Shown one piece after another: positions 19,618-29,128 of a DNA stretch of 64,000 bases. The DNA is taken from contig NZ_CP049107.1 in the NCBI RefSeq assembly GCF_011044255.1, positions 1,860,001 through 1,924,000 on the forward strand, written 5' to 3'. Position numbers and translations under genes: made by a program. This DNA is from Rhizorhabdus phycosphaerae (GTDB taxonomy: Bacteria > Pseudomonadota > Alphaproteobacteria > Sphingomonadales > Sphingomonadaceae). Below the pieces are notes generated by a model. It was not told where the DNA came from and did no database searches. It saw nothing but the letters and a program-made list of their open reading frames with translations. Numbering within the stretch: the stretch's first letter is position 1; each line of letters begins with the position of its first letter.

Positions 19618-21213
19618 TCAGGCCAGCGCCTCCGCGATCAGGCGGCGGCTGTTATCGATCCCATAAAGCGCAATGAAGCTGCCCATGCGCGGCCCCTGCT
19701 CGGCGCCCAGCAGCGTCTCGTAGAGCGCCTTGAACCAGTCGCGCAGCGACGCGAAGCCATAGGCCTCGTCCTTGCCGATCGCATAGACCTCGTTCTGGAT
19801 ATCCTCGGCAGTGGCTCCGGCCGGCAGAGCGGCAAGAGTTGCGTCCAGCGCCCGCAGCGCAGCCGCCTCGGTCTCGGTCGGCTTGCGCCGCTTCAGGGTC
19901 GGCGCAACGAAATCGCGATTATAGGCGAGGGCGTGGCCGATCAGGCGGTCGAGCTCGGGATATTTCTCGGCCGAGGCATTCTCGACATAGTTGGACAGAT
20001 AGCCCCACACCTGCTCGCGCGACGCATCGCCCATGACCCCGACCAGGTTCAGCAGCAGGCCGAAGGTGACCGGCAGCGTGCTTTCGGGAACCGCATCATT
20101 GGTGGCACGGTGGATATGATGGACCGGATTGCCCAGCCGTTGCTCGATCGGCTGCGCCGGATAATTGCCCCGGAACTGCCAATATTCGTCGACCGCACGC
20201 GGGATCACGCCCATGTGGAGCTGCTTGGCCTTCTTCGGCTCGCGATAGGCGTAGAAGGCGAGGCTCTCCTCGGGCCCATAGGTCAGCCATTGCTCGAGGC
20301 TGAGGCCATTGCCCTTCGACTTGGAGATCTTCTCCCCCTTCTCGTCGAGGAACATTTCATAGTTGAAGCCCTCGGGCGGACGGGCGCCGAGTTCGCGGCA
20401 AATCTTCGACGACTGGGTGACCGAGTCGATCAGGTCCTTGCCCGACATTTCGTAATCTACGCCCAGCGCGACCCAGCGCATCGCCCAGTCGACCTTCCAC
20501 TGAAGCTTGGCCTTGCCGCCAAGGACCGACTGGGTGATGCTCTCGCCCTCATCCTCGAAGCGGATCAACCCGGCGTCGGCGTCGACGACCTCGACCGGCA
20601 CCTGCAGGACGATTCCGCTTCTGGGGCTGATCGGCAAAACCGGCGAATAGGTCGCCTGGCGCTCCTTGCGCAGCGTGGGAAGCATGATGCCCATGATCCC
20701 CTGATAATGGCGCAGCACATTCTTCAGCGCCTCGTCGAACTGGCCGCCCTCATAGGCCTCGGTCGACGAACGGAAGTCATAGTCGAAGCCAAAACGGTCG
20801 AGGAATTCGCGCAGCATCGCGTTGTTGTGGTGCGCGAAGCTCTCATATTTGCCGAACGGGTCGGGGATGCGCGTCAGCGGCTTGCCCAGATGCTCGCGCA
20901 GCATCTCCTGGTTCGGCACATTGTCGGGCACCTTGCGCAGCCCGTCCATGTCGTCGCTGAACGCGATCAGGCGGGTCGGCAGGTCCGACATCTCCTCATA
21001 GGCGCGACGAACCATCGTCGTGCGCAGCACCTCGTTGAAGGTGCCGATATGCGGCAGACCCGAAGGGCCATAGCCGGTCTCGAACAGCACATAACCCTTC
21101 TCCGGTGCGCCCTTCTCATAGCGTTTCAGGAGCTTGCGCGCCTCCTCATAGGGCCAGGCCTTGGAGACGAGCGCGGCATCGCGCAGCGCGGCGGGGGTGG
21201 TGCTGTCGGTCAT
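19618..21213 (-). CDS. lysK: Lysyl-tRNA synthetase, class I
   Basis: This 531-residue class I enzyme charges tRNA-Lys and is unrelated to the class II LysS of most bacteria. The HIGH-type motif is in GYGPSGLPHIGTFNE and the KMSKS-type motif is KISKSKGNG (about residue 292). A helical C-terminal domain follows, ending in EAYGFASLRDWFKALYETLLG. Use of the class I form is known in alphaproteobacteria. The 140-base gap to the convergent DUF885 gene holds a GC-rich hairpin (19486-19517) without a T-run. Confidence 0.95.
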   Translation of the reverse strand: MTDSTTPAALRDAALVSKAWPYEEARKLLKRYEKGAPEKGYVLFETGYGPSGLPHIGTFNEVLRTTMVRRAYEEMSDLPTRLIAFSDDMDGLRKVPDNVPNQEMLREHLGKPLTRIPDPFGKYESFAHHNNAMLREFLDRFGFDYDFRSSTEAYEGGQFDEALKNVLRHYQGIMGIMLPTLRKERQATYSPVLPISPRSGIVLQVPVEVVDADAGLIRFEDEGESITQSVLGGKAKLQWKVDWAMRWVALGVDYEMSGKDLIDSVTQSSKICRELGARPPEGFNYEMFLDEKGEKISKSKGNGLSLEQWLTYGPEESLAFYAYREPKKAKQLHMGVIPRAVDEYWQFRGNYPAQPIEQRLGNPVHHIHRATNDAVPESTLPVTFGLLLNLVGVMGDASREQVWGYLSNYVENASAEKYPELDRLIGHALAYNRDFVAPTLKRRKPTETEAAALRALDATLAALPAGATAEDIQNEVYAIGKDEAYGFASLRDWFKALYETLLGAEQGPRMGSFIALYGIDNSRRLIAEALA

Positions 21214-21314
21214 GATCCGGCTCCTGTAGCGCGCGCGCCCGGCGAATCAACATCAGTGGCGGCGATGCGGAATCCTGCCTTATGCCTGTTCCCCAATCGT
21301 TCCTTAGCCCCTAG

Positions 21315-24074
21315 ATGGACGCAATGGCCCTCGCCCTTCCCTATCCGGCGCTGCATGCGACCCATGGCGGCATCTGGCTCGCCTCCGCGCAGGGCGAGGT
21401 CCGCGGGATCGGGCGCGGCGAGGCGGCAGCGCGGGCAGCGGAAACCCCGATGATCGTGCTGAATGCGGCGGTCACGGCGAGCCGCCTGGGGATTGCCGAT
21501 TTTTCGGGTCTGGATCTGCTCGAGCTGTTCGCCTTTGTGCATCCCGCGCGGTTTGCCGTGCCTACGCCCGCAGGCCTCGCACGCGCACTAGACCTGTCGC
21601 CACCCGTCGACGACGCGCGCGCCTCGATCTTCCTGATCGAGGCGGCACAGGCCCTGCTGGGACGCATGGCACGGCCCGAAGACTGGCCCGAAGCCTATGG
21701 CGCCTATAACAGCGCCCAGTCGCTGGCCCGCCTTCGCTGGCCCTGGTCGGGCCCGATCGGACAGATATTGAAGTCGCCGGCCCGCCCGGAGCGCGGCCTG
21801 TTCGCGCGCCTGCCAGAGTGGGACGAGGCGGGCGCCCGCGGACAGCCGCGCAACGTCCATCTGGACGAGCAGGAGGTGGTCCAGCGGCTGAGCGCCCTTG
21901 TCGGTCCCCAGGCGGAGAGCCGCGAGGGACAGCGAGCCTATGCGACCGCCAACGCCCGCGCCTTCGATCCCCGCTCGGGCGAAGGACGCCCCAATGTGGT
22001 GCTTGCAGAGGCCGGCACCGGGATCGGCAAGACGCTCGGCTATCTCGCCCCCGCCTCGCTCTGGGCGGAGAAGGCGGACGGGGCCGTTTGGGTCTCGACC
22101 TATACCAAGGCGCTCCAGCGGCAGCTCGACAAGGAGACGCGCCGCATCTTTCCCGACGCGTCCGAACGCGCCCGCCGGGTCGTGGTGCGCAAGGGCCGGG
22201 AAAATTATCTCTGCCTGCTCAACCTCGAAGATGCATTGCAGGGCGGTTTCCAGAACCGCGCCGCGATACTGGCGCAGCTGGTCGCCCGCTGGGGCATGTA
22301 TACGCGCGACGGCGACATGGTCGGGGGCGACCTGCCCGGCTGGCTGCCGACGCTGTTCCGCCGCGCTGGATCGACGGCGCTGACCGACCGGCGCGGCGAA
22401 TGCGTCTATGCGGGCTGCCCACACTACCGAAAATGCTTCATCGAGCGCGCGGCCCGCGCGGCCGACAATGCCGACATCGTGATCGCCAACCACGCGCTGG
22501 TGATGATCCTGGCCCAGCGGCGCGCCGACGAGGGACAGCCGCTGGGACGGCTGGTGTTCGACGAGGGCCATCACCTGTTCGACGCAGCCGACTCGACTTT
22601 CGCTGCCGCACTCACCGGCCAGGAGACGATCGAGCTGCGCCGCTGGATCATCGGTCCGGAATCCAAGGCGCGTGGCAGGCGGCGCGGATTGTCCGCGCGG
22701 CTGTCCGACGTCGCCAGCTATGACGAGGAGGGCGGGCTGGCGATCGAGGCGGCGGCGGCGGCGGCGACCCTGCTGCCGTCCGATGGCTGGCTCGGCCGGT
22801 TGGGCGAGAATCTGCCGCTGGGGCCGATCGAGCGGCTGCTCTCCGCCGTGCGGGCCACCGTCTATGCACGCGCCGACGCGCAGGATGCGGGATATGGGCT
22901 TGAGACCGACGCGGGGCAGCCCGAGCCGGAGCTGATCGACGCCGCGCGCCCGGCAGTCGAAGCCCTCGAGGCGCTGATGCGGCCGATGGCGAAGCTGCGG
23001 CAGCGACTTGCCGCCGTCATGGACGACGGCCCCGACTGGCTCGACGGGCAGGCCCGCGCGCGGATCGAGGGCGCGATCGCAGGGCTGACCCAGCGCGGGC
23101 AACTCGTCGCCTCGTGGATCGCCATGCTCGCCCGACTCGGCGGCCCGCTCGATCCCGATTTCGTCGACTGGCTCGCCGTCGATCGCGTGGAGGGGCGGGA
23201 ACTCGACATCGGTCTTCACCGCCATTGGCTCGATCCATCCCGCCCGCTGGCGGAAACGGTTCTCAAGCCGGCCCATGGCGTCCTCGTCACGTCCGCTACA
23301 TTGCGCGACGGCGAAGACTGGAGCGGCGCGGAGGCGCGGGCTGGGACGGTCCATCTCGACAACAGCCCTCGCCATCTGTCGGTCCCCAGTCCCTTCGACT
23401 ATGCCTCCAGCGCCGAAGTGCTGGTGGTCACCGACCTCAAGCGGGGCGATGTCGCGCAACTGGGCCAGGCCTATCATCGGCTGATCGCGGCGGCCGGTGG
23501 CGGCACGCTGGGGCTGTTCACCGCAATCTCGCGCCTGCGCGCGGTCCATGCGCGCATCGCCGACCGGCTCGCCCGGGACGGGCTCCCGCTCTATGCCCAG
23601 CATGTCGATCCGATCGACACCGGAACGCTGGTCGATATCTTCCGCGACGATCCCCGCGCCTCGCTGCTCGGGACCGATGCGCTGCGCGATGGCGTCGACG
23701 TACCGGGCGATTCGCTGCGGCTGGTGGTCATGGAGGGCATACCGTGGCCGAGACCAACCGTGCTGCACAGTGCGCGGAAGGCAGCCGGCGGCGGTAGCGT
23801 CTATGACGACCGCATCGTTCGCGCGCGGCTGCGCCAGGCCTTTGGCAGGCTCATCCGTAGCGCCGAGGATCGCGGGCATTTCGTCCTGCTCGGTGCGGCC
23901 ACCCCGTCGCGCCTGCTCGACGCCTTCCCGGGCGGGGTCCCGGTTCTGCGCGTTACACTCGACGAGGCCGTCGCGCGTATTGCGGGGCATCGCGCCCCGA
24001 ATAGGCCTGCGACTGGAGTTGCAGCGGGCGCGCCTGAGTCAGCGCGTCTCCTGCCGGGTCTGGGCGAACAATAG
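21315..24074 (+). CDS. DinG/XPD-family ATP-dependent DNA helicase
   Basis: The 919-residue superfamily 2 helicase has Walker A EAGTGIGKTLGYLAPA (about residue 233), a Walker B DEGH box in VFDEGHHLFDAADS (about residue 415), and C-terminal motifs LGTDALRDGVDVPGDSL and RLRQAFGRLIRSAEDRG. Cysteines at YLCLLNLEDAL and CVYAGCPHYRKC match the iron-sulfur cluster of DinG/XPD enzymes. An N-terminal extension of about 200 residues precedes the motor. Such helicases unwind forked DNA or R-loops during repair. Its end overlaps the end of the convergent DUF3325 gene by 36 bases. Confidence 0.92.
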   Translation: MDAMALALPYPALHATHGGIWLASAQGEVRGIGRGEAAARAAETPMIVLNAAVTASRLGIADFSGLDLLELFAFVHPARFAVPTPAGLARALDLSPPVDDARASIFLIEAAQALLGRMARPEDWPEAYGAYNSAQSLARLRWPWSGPIGQILKSPARPERGLFARLPEWDEAGARGQPRNVHLDEQEVVQRLSALVGPQAESREGQRAYATANARAFDPRSGEGRPNVVLAEAGTGIGKTLGYLAPASLWAEKADGAVWVSTYTKALQRQLDKETRRIFPDASERARRVVVRKGRENYLCLLNLEDALQGGFQNRAAILAQLVARWGMYTRDGDMVGGDLPGWLPTLFRRAGSTALTDRRGECVYAGCPHYRKCFIERAARAADNADIVIANHALVMILAQRRADEGQPLGRLVFDEGHHLFDAADSTFAAALTGQETIELRRWIIGPESKARGRRRGLSARLSDVASYDEEGGLAIEAAAAAATLLPSDGWLGRLGENLPLGPIERLLSAVRATVYARADAQDAGYGLETDAGQPEPELIDAARPAVEALEALMRPMAKLRQRLAAVMDDGPDWLDGQARARIEGAIAGLTQRGQLVASWIAMLARLGGPLDPDFVDWLAVDRVEGRELDIGLHRHWLDPSRPLAETVLKPAHGVLVTSATLRDGEDWSGAEARAGTVHLDNSPRHLSVPSPFDYASSAEVLVVTDLKRGDVAQLGQAYHRLIAAAGGGTLGLFTAISRLRAVHARIADRLARDGLPLYAQHVDPIDTGTLVDIFRDDPRASLLGTDALRDGVDVPGDSLRLVVMEGIPWPRPTVLHSARKAAGGGSVYDDRIVRARLRQAFGRLIRSAEDRGHFVLLGAATPSRLLDAFPGGVPVLRVTLDEAVARIAGHRAPNRPATGVAAGAPESARLLPGLGEQ

Positions 24075-24320
24075 CGCCACGAACCAGCCAGCGACGGCGG
24101 CTCCGCCGAGCCACAGCATGAAGCCGGCAGCGTCGCCCATCGCCGCCAGCACGGCCCCGGGCAGGCAGGCAAAAGCTGCCAGGACACGGCGGAGACTCTT
24201 CCCCTGCCCGTCTCCCGACAGCCGCGCCGACCGCCGCCTTTTCGGATCGCCCGCCGCGAGCAGCGCGATCAGCGTGGTGGTGAGCAGTATCGCTGCCGAC
24301 GGCAGAAGCAGCGCCATCAT
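24039..24320 (-). CDS. DUF3325-like small membrane protein
   Basis: The 93-residue product has three hydrophobic helices (about residues 2-22, 46-64 and 66-86) with a basic linker GDPKRRRSARLSG after the first. The start overlaps the PepSY gene stop. In many proteobacteria the distal gene of a DUF3649/PepSY/DUF3325 operon beside a TonB-dependent siderophore receptor encodes such a protein; I assign it on that order and topology. The biochemical role is unknown, probably linked to ferric-siderophore reduction or import at the inner membrane. Confidence 0.7.
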   Translation of the reverse strand: MMALLLPSAAILLTTTLIALLAAGDPKRRRSARLSGDGQGKSLRRVLAAFACLPGAVLAAMGDAAGFMLWLGGAAVAGWFVALLFAQTRQETR

Positions 24321-25906
24321 TCGGCCGCCTGCAGCATCGGCGCCCCACGCTCTCGGCTGGCGGCATCGCCCAGCCCGCGCAGGCGCCACAACATCCAGCC
24401 GCCACCCAGGATGCAGGCGACGTCCATCGCCACGATGACCGGCTGCCCCACGGCCAGTGCCTGCGTCCAGCCGGGTCCGCCGGTCGCCAGCCGCAACAAC
24501 GGCAGGAGGGCGAGCACCACCCCCGTGGCCTGCTGCAACGCACGGTCGAGCGTCGCCGCCGATCGAAGCGTGCACGCCAGAACGAGGGCGCTGCCGAAGC
24601 CGATCAGGAAGGCGGTGGGCGTCCAGAAGACGGCGCTGCCCAGGGGCATGCTGATCAGGAAGGCCGCAGCTGCGGCGACCAGTCCCAGTGGCAGGCCGAA
24701 ACCAACCGCCCCTACCGTCCGCTCGAGCCAATCGAGCGCCCGGCCGGCTTCCCTTCGCCGCACCAGCCAGAGCCGCAGCCCGGTCAGCGTGACATAGCAC
24801 ATCGCGAATCCCAGCCCGAACCAGATCGCCTTGGACAGCAGCCCTGCGAAATTGCCGAAATGGATCGGCGCCATGATCGCCGCCAGCGTGCCGCCGGCAG
24901 ACGGTGCGGTCCCGATCGACGGCTTTGCCCGGTCGAAGCGTCCCGTCGCCCCGTCATAGAGAAGCGTCGCGGGCTCCAGCCCGCCCTCGCCCGGCGGGTG
25001 GAAGCTGGTGACCTGCGAATCGGCCCGGCCGAAATGCTCGATAGACAGGAAGGTGGGCGCTTCGCCGGTTCGGCGGATCGAGTCCTGCGCGATGCGATCG
25101 AGATTACCGACCGCAACCGGCCGCTCATCGACGATGCGCGGGTTGCCGAACACCGCATCGTTGAGCGCCTGTACGTCGCCTCCAAAGGCGGCCATCGCGA
25201 CGATCGGCACGCCGACCGTTCCGAAGAAGGAGAAGAAGCTTCCCGTGAAGGCGAGCAGGAAGGCGAAGGGCAGGCTCCACGTGCCCGCGACGCTGTGCCG
25301 ATCGCGGTCGACAAGGACGGGATTGGCGCGGCGGCGGAGCGTGAAGATGTCCTTGAACAGATGCCGGTGGATCAGCAACCCCGATATGGCCGCGACGAGC
25401 ATCGCCAGTCCCAATATGCCCGTCAGCAGCAGGCCCCAGGGATCGGGCAGATGCAGTCGAACATGGGTATCGACCAGGAAACTGCTCAGCGCGTCATCGT
25501 TGCGCGGGCCAAAAACCTCTTCGCCGGTGCCGCTGCGCTCGCTGGCCACGCGTCCCTGCGCATCGAGCTGATAATAGATGCCGCGCGAGACAAGATTGCC
25601 CGAGGCATCGGTTTCGTGCCGATGGAAGAAAACCCCCATATTGCGATCACCGACCTCGAAGAGATCGACGCCCTCATGATATTTTTCCGGCGTGCGCTCC
25701 CCGAGCACTCTGACGGCGCGGTCGAAGGGGCGCTCGAAGGCCGAGCTGGTCTGCACATGCCCCGCTGACCAGATGCCGATCTCCTCCGCAAAGACGGCAG
25801 CCATTCCCGTGATCACGACGGCGTAGAGCAGCAGGCCGAGCAATATGCCCGACCAGCCGTGGACCGCCACCATCAGCTTGGTGTCTTCTTTTTCGAGATG
25901 GATCAT
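24317..25906 (-). CDS. PepSY-associated TM helix domain protein (putative siderophore-iron reductase)
   Basis: The 529-residue inner-membrane protein has the PepSY_TM layout: a first helix after VAVHGWSGILLGLLLYAVVI, a large periplasmic region, SGLLIHRHLFKDIF and SVAGTWSLPFAFLLAFTGSF in central helices, and several C-terminal helices. Conserved histidines (VHGWSG, HRHLFKD, PIHFGNF) could ligate heme as in FpvG-type reductases; that is inference. The ATG at 25906 overlaps the DUF3649 stop (ATGA), placing it mid-operon beside the TonB receptor. Expected role: supply or reduction of iron released from siderophore. Confidence 0.85.
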   Translation of the reverse strand: MIHLEKEDTKLMVAVHGWSGILLGLLLYAVVITGMAAVFAEEIGIWSAGHVQTSSAFERPFDRAVRVLGERTPEKYHEGVDLFEVGDRNMGVFFHRHETDASGNLVSRGIYYQLDAQGRVASERSGTGEEVFGPRNDDALSSFLVDTHVRLHLPDPWGLLLTGILGLAMLVAAISGLLIHRHLFKDIFTLRRRANPVLVDRDRHSVAGTWSLPFAFLLAFTGSFFSFFGTVGVPIVAMAAFGGDVQALNDAVFGNPRIVDERPVAVGNLDRIAQDSIRRTGEAPTFLSIEHFGRADSQVTSFHPPGEGGLEPATLLYDGATGRFDRAKPSIGTAPSAGGTLAAIMAPIHFGNFAGLLSKAIWFGLGFAMCYVTLTGLRLWLVRRREAGRALDWLERTVGAVGFGLPLGLVAAAAAFLISMPLGSAVFWTPTAFLIGFGSALVLACTLRSAATLDRALQQATGVVLALLPLLRLATGGPGWTQALAVGQPVIVAMDVACILGGGWMLWRLRGLGDAASRERGAPMLQAAE

Positions 25907-26235
25907 GGCCGGTGCCCCTGGGTCGCCTCGGGTGCGCGCTGGAGGAAGCGGTCGGCGACCAGCCCCGCGTGGATCACCGTGAGGCCTATGGACAGGATCG
26001 CGACCCGGCTCAGCCGGGAATCGAGACAGGCGTGAAAGAAGAATCCCGCCCACAGAAGCGGAACGAGAAGGAGCGGCAGGACGAGATTATCGATTCCGGC
26101 CGCGCCCCCGGGGAGCCACTGCGTCATCCCCGCCATCATCACGAGGGCCGATATCACGGCCATCGGACCGGCCAGCCCCACCCTTATCCATTTCCTCGCC
26201 GAAGTGCGCATCTCGATGTCCCGGCCCAGCCGCAT
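25903..26235 (-). CDS. DUF3649-like membrane protein of iron-uptake operon
   Basis: The 110-residue protein has three hydrophobic helices (about residues 21-38, 48-65 and 74-92) with a WAGFFFHACLDSRLSR motif between the last two. It is first in the three-gene operon and is transcribed divergently from the TonB-dependent receptor, as is usual for DUF3649 proteins. Family assignment rests on topology and order. Its stop overlaps the PepSY gene start. Confidence 0.72.
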   Translation of the reverse strand: MRLGRDIEMRTSARKWIRVGLAGPMAVISALVMMAGMTQWLPGGAAGIDNLVLPLLLVPLLWAGFFFHACLDSRLSRVAILSIGLTVIHAGLVADRFLQRAPEATQGHRP

Positions 26236-26290
26236 CGCGGCCCGTTGACCCGATCAGATATTCGCAAAAACAACAGGCTGCAAGCCACTT

Positions 26291-26313
26291 GCAAATAAGA
26301 GTGATTCTCAATA
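26291..26313. promoter_or_regulatory. Putative Fur box in the divergent iron-uptake promoter
   Basis: The sequence AATAAGAGTGATTCTCAAT (26294-26312) resembles the GAGAATGATTCTC-like core of Fur/iron boxes, with imperfect dyad symmetry GAG...CTC. It lies in the 128-base gap between the DUF3649 gene (minus) and the receptor (plus), where it could repress both. Confidence 0.5.
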
Positions 26314-26363
26314 GCTGGCACGCGGGACCGATCGACCGTCGTCAAAAACAGTGGGATATCGCA

Positions 26364-28463
26364 ATGAAAGCAAGCGCCGCACTCCGTCTCGCCCTCGCCA
26401 GTTCAGCCATGCTGTACGGCATCGCCGCCCATGCAGCGGCCGCCGAAGCCGAAAGCGAGGACGCTCGTACGATCATCGTCACGGGCGGATATGAACGCAC
26501 CAATGCCGGTACCAAGACCGACACCCCGCTGATCCAGACGCCCCAGGCCCTGACGGTCGTGACCGATGACGTCTATCTCGCCCAGGGAGCGATCTCGATC
26601 GCCGATACCCTGCGCTATGTGGCGGGTGTGGTCGCGAATCCCTACGGCCCCGACAGCCGCGTGGACAGCAGCTTCATCCGCGGCATCAACGCGCTGCAGT
26701 TCCGCGACGGCATGCGGGACATCTTCAGCTATTATGCCAGCATCCGCGCCGACCCCTATAATTTCTCGCGCGTCGACGTGGTGCGGGGCCCGGCTTCGGT
26801 CCTGTTCGGCCAGGGATCGATCGGCGGGTTGATCAACCTCTCCTCCAAGCTGCCGGAGTTCGAGACGAAGGGCGAAGTTTCGCTGCGCTACGGCTCCTTT
26901 GACCGCAAGGAAGCGCTGGCGGACTTCACCGGAGGCCTCGCGCCCGGGCTGGCTGGCCGGATCGTCGCGCGGGTTCGCGACGCCGACACCCAGACCGATC
27001 ATGTGCCGGACGACCGCGTGATGCTCGCCCCCTCGCTGCGCTGGCAGCCGTCGTCGGATACCGACATCACGGTGCTGGGCCTCTACCAGGAGGATGACGG
27101 CGGTTCGACGTCGCAGTTCCTCCCGCTCGTCGGCACCATCTACGCGAATCCCAATGGCCGCCTACCGAACGACCTGTTCATCGGCAAGCCGGGTTGGGAT
27201 CGCTATGACGGACGCCTGTTGCAAGGCACGGGCCTTGTCGAGCATCGCTTCACCGACCGGATCAAGCTGAACGTCAAGGCGCGTTACATCGACAGCGACG
27301 TCACCTATCTGACCCACTATCCGAACAGCTATTCCAATCCCGCCAATCCCTATCTGGATGCGGCCCAGCGCACGATCGGCCTCTATGCCGATGGCAGCCG
27401 GGCGCGCCTCAACATCTTCTCGACCGACAATAATATGCAGATCGGCTTCAACACGGGCGCGGCGATCGAGCATCTCGTCCTGGCGGGCATCGACTATAGC
27501 TGGAACCGCGTCCGCAAGGTCGGCGGCTTCGCCTTCGAGACGATCGACATCTACAATATCGATTATGCTGCGCTCTCGGACTTTGGCGGCGGCATTCCCA
27601 CTGCGGCGGACCCGAGCTTCCTGTTCTCCAGTTCCGAAGATACCCGTCAGCGGCAGCTAGGCATCTACATCCAGGACCAGATCCGGCTGTGGGATCGTGT
27701 CTCGGTCGTGCTCGGTGGACGCCGCGATCATGTCCGCACCAAGGCCGCCGGCTCCGCTGCCGTGAAGGCCAATGCGACGACCTTCCGCGCGGGGATCATC
27801 GGTGAGATCGTCAAGGGCGTCTCGCCCTTCCTCAGCTATACCGAGTCCTTCGAACCCATCTCGGGCACGACCGGCGCGGGCAATCCGTTCAAGCCCAAGA
27901 CCGGCCGCCAATATGAAGGCGGCATCAAGTTCCACCCAGACAACAATACACTGGTCACGCTGACCGGCTACCATATCCGCGAACAGAACCGGCCCGTGGA
28001 TGATCCCACCACCGCCGACCCCTTCGACCAGCGCCAGGCAGGGTCGGCGACCTCCAAGGGCTATGAGATCGAGATCAACCGCAACATCGGCGATAACTAC
28101 TCGCTGATCGCGACCTACAGCTACAACAAGGCCGAGGAGGCCGGCACCGGCACCCAGTTCGACAATGTCCCCAAGCGGTTGGCCACGCTGTGGGGGACCA
28201 AGAGCTTCGTGCTGAACGACGATACCGACGTGCGGATCGGTTCAGGCGTCCGCTACACCGGCGCCAACCGCTCGGGCAGCGTTCGCACGCCGTCCTATAC
28301 GTTGGTCGATGCTCTGGTCGAGGTCAACTGGACCGACTGGTCGTTTGCGATCAACGCGACCAACCTCTTCGACAAGCGCCATTATTCGGCGTGTCTCTCG
28401 CGCGGGGACTGCTTCATGGGTGCAGAGCGCAACATCTTCGCGACGGTGACGCGGCACTTCTGA
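26364..28463 (+). CDS. TonB-dependent siderophore receptor
   Basis: The 699-residue outer-membrane protein has a signal peptide (ALRLALASSAMLYGIAAHA), a plug domain from about residue 35 (PLIQTPQALTVVTDD, SSFIRGINALQFRDGMRD, RVDVVRGPASVLFGQGS) and a 22-strand barrel ending in the terminal aromatic ATVTRHF. RYVAGV and the GQGSIGG plug motifs place it in the ferrichrome/pyoverdine-type siderophore receptor group. The ATG at 26364 follows GTGGGATA and gives the signal peptide. It has no secretin-like signalling extension, so it probably does not act through an anti-sigma factor. Iron regulation is suggested by the upstream Fur-like box. The exact siderophore cannot be read. Confidence 0.93.
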   Translation: MKASAALRLALASSAMLYGIAAHAAAAEAESEDARTIIVTGGYERTNAGTKTDTPLIQTPQALTVVTDDVYLAQGAISIADTLRYVAGVVANPYGPDSRVDSSFIRGINALQFRDGMRDIFSYYASIRADPYNFSRVDVVRGPASVLFGQGSIGGLINLSSKLPEFETKGEVSLRYGSFDRKEALADFTGGLAPGLAGRIVARVRDADTQTDHVPDDRVMLAPSLRWQPSSDTDITVLGLYQEDDGGSTSQFLPLVGTIYANPNGRLPNDLFIGKPGWDRYDGRLLQGTGLVEHRFTDRIKLNVKARYIDSDVTYLTHYPNSYSNPANPYLDAAQRTIGLYADGSRARLNIFSTDNNMQIGFNTGAAIEHLVLAGIDYSWNRVRKVGGFAFETIDIYNIDYAALSDFGGGIPTAADPSFLFSSSEDTRQRQLGIYIQDQIRLWDRVSVVLGGRRDHVRTKAAGSAAVKANATTFRAGIIGEIVKGVSPFLSYTESFEPISGTTGAGNPFKPKTGRQYEGGIKFHPDNNTLVTLTGYHIREQNRPVDDPTTADPFDQRQAGSATSKGYEIEINRNIGDNYSLIATYSYNKAEEAGTGTQFDNVPKRLATLWGTKSFVLNDDTDVRIGSGVRYTGANRSGSVRTPSYTLVDALVEVNWTDWSFAINATNLFDKRHYSACLSRGDCFMGAERNIFATVTRHF

Positions 28464-28475
28464 TACGGCATCCGG

Positions 28476-28496
28476 CCGCCGCCCCTGTGGCGGCGG
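28476..28496 (+). terminator. GC-rich stem-loop after the TonB receptor gene
   Basis: An 8-bp perfect stem CCGCCGCC/GGCGGCGG with a five-base loop lies 13 bases past the stop. There is no T-run, so termination is uncertain. Confidence 0.4.
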
Positions 28497-28572
28497 TCGG
28501 GCCGCAAGCGGACTTTCTTCCGTCGCCTGTTTCGGGCATCACGGCCCGAGGTCGAGGGAGTGTGTTGCCACC

Positions 28573-29115
28573 GTGAAGAAACTGACGCTTTTGCGCCATG
28601 CCAAGTCGGGATGGGACGATCCCGTAGCCCGCGATTTCGACCGCCCGCTGAACCCGCGCGGCAAGCGCGCCGCCCATCGCATCGGCGAGTATCTGCGCGA
28701 CCACGCAATGCATTTCGACCATATCCTGTCGTCGCCTGCGGTCCGCTGCGTCGAGACGATCGAGCATGTCGCACAGGGTATCGGCGAGACGATCGCTCCT
28801 GCCTGGGACAAGCGCGTTTATCTCGCTTCTGCAGTATCGCTGCTCGATGTCGTCCAGGAGGCCGACGACCGTTTCGATTCGCTGCTTCTTGTCGGCCATA
28901 ATCCTGGACTCGAGGATCTTGTGCTGATGCTCGTGCCAGACCGGACCGACGACGAGGCACGCGACCAGGTCGAGGAGAAATTTCCGACAGCCAGCCTCGC
29001 CGAGATCAGTTTCCCCGTGGAGCGTTGGGACGAGGTCCGCGCCGATGGCGGCACGCTGTCGCTGTTCGTCCGTCCACGCGATCTCGACCCCAGCCTGGGC
29101 CCCGACCAGGCCTGA
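28573..29115 (+). CDS. SixA-like histidine phosphatase
   Basis: The 180-residue protein belongs to the phosphoglycerate-mutase-like histidine phosphatase superfamily. The catalytic motif LRHAKSGWDD (about residue 6) has the nucleophilic His and Arg, and VGHNPGLEDL (about residue 106) supplies the second His. SixA removes phosphate from phospho-His in HPt or phosphotransferase proteins; the target here is unknown. The start is a GTG at 28573. It appears to be a single gene. Confidence 0.85.
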   Translation: MKKLTLLRHAKSGWDDPVARDFDRPLNPRGKRAAHRIGEYLRDHAMHFDHILSSPAVRCVETIEHVAQGIGETIAPAWDKRVYLASAVSLLDVVQEADDRFDSLLLVGHNPGLEDLVLMLVPDRTDDEARDQVEEKFPTASLAEISFPVERWDEVRADGGTLSLFVRPRDLDPSLGPDQA

Positions 29116-29128
29116 GCCCGAGGCTGGA

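Noticed and set aside
19597-21453. 618-codon open frame on the plus strand opposite lysK
   Set aside because: Antisense shadow of a well-supported synthetase gene.
21588-23990. 800-codon open frame on the minus strand opposite the helicase gene
   Set aside because: Antisense to a gene with clear helicase motifs; no domain is readable in it.
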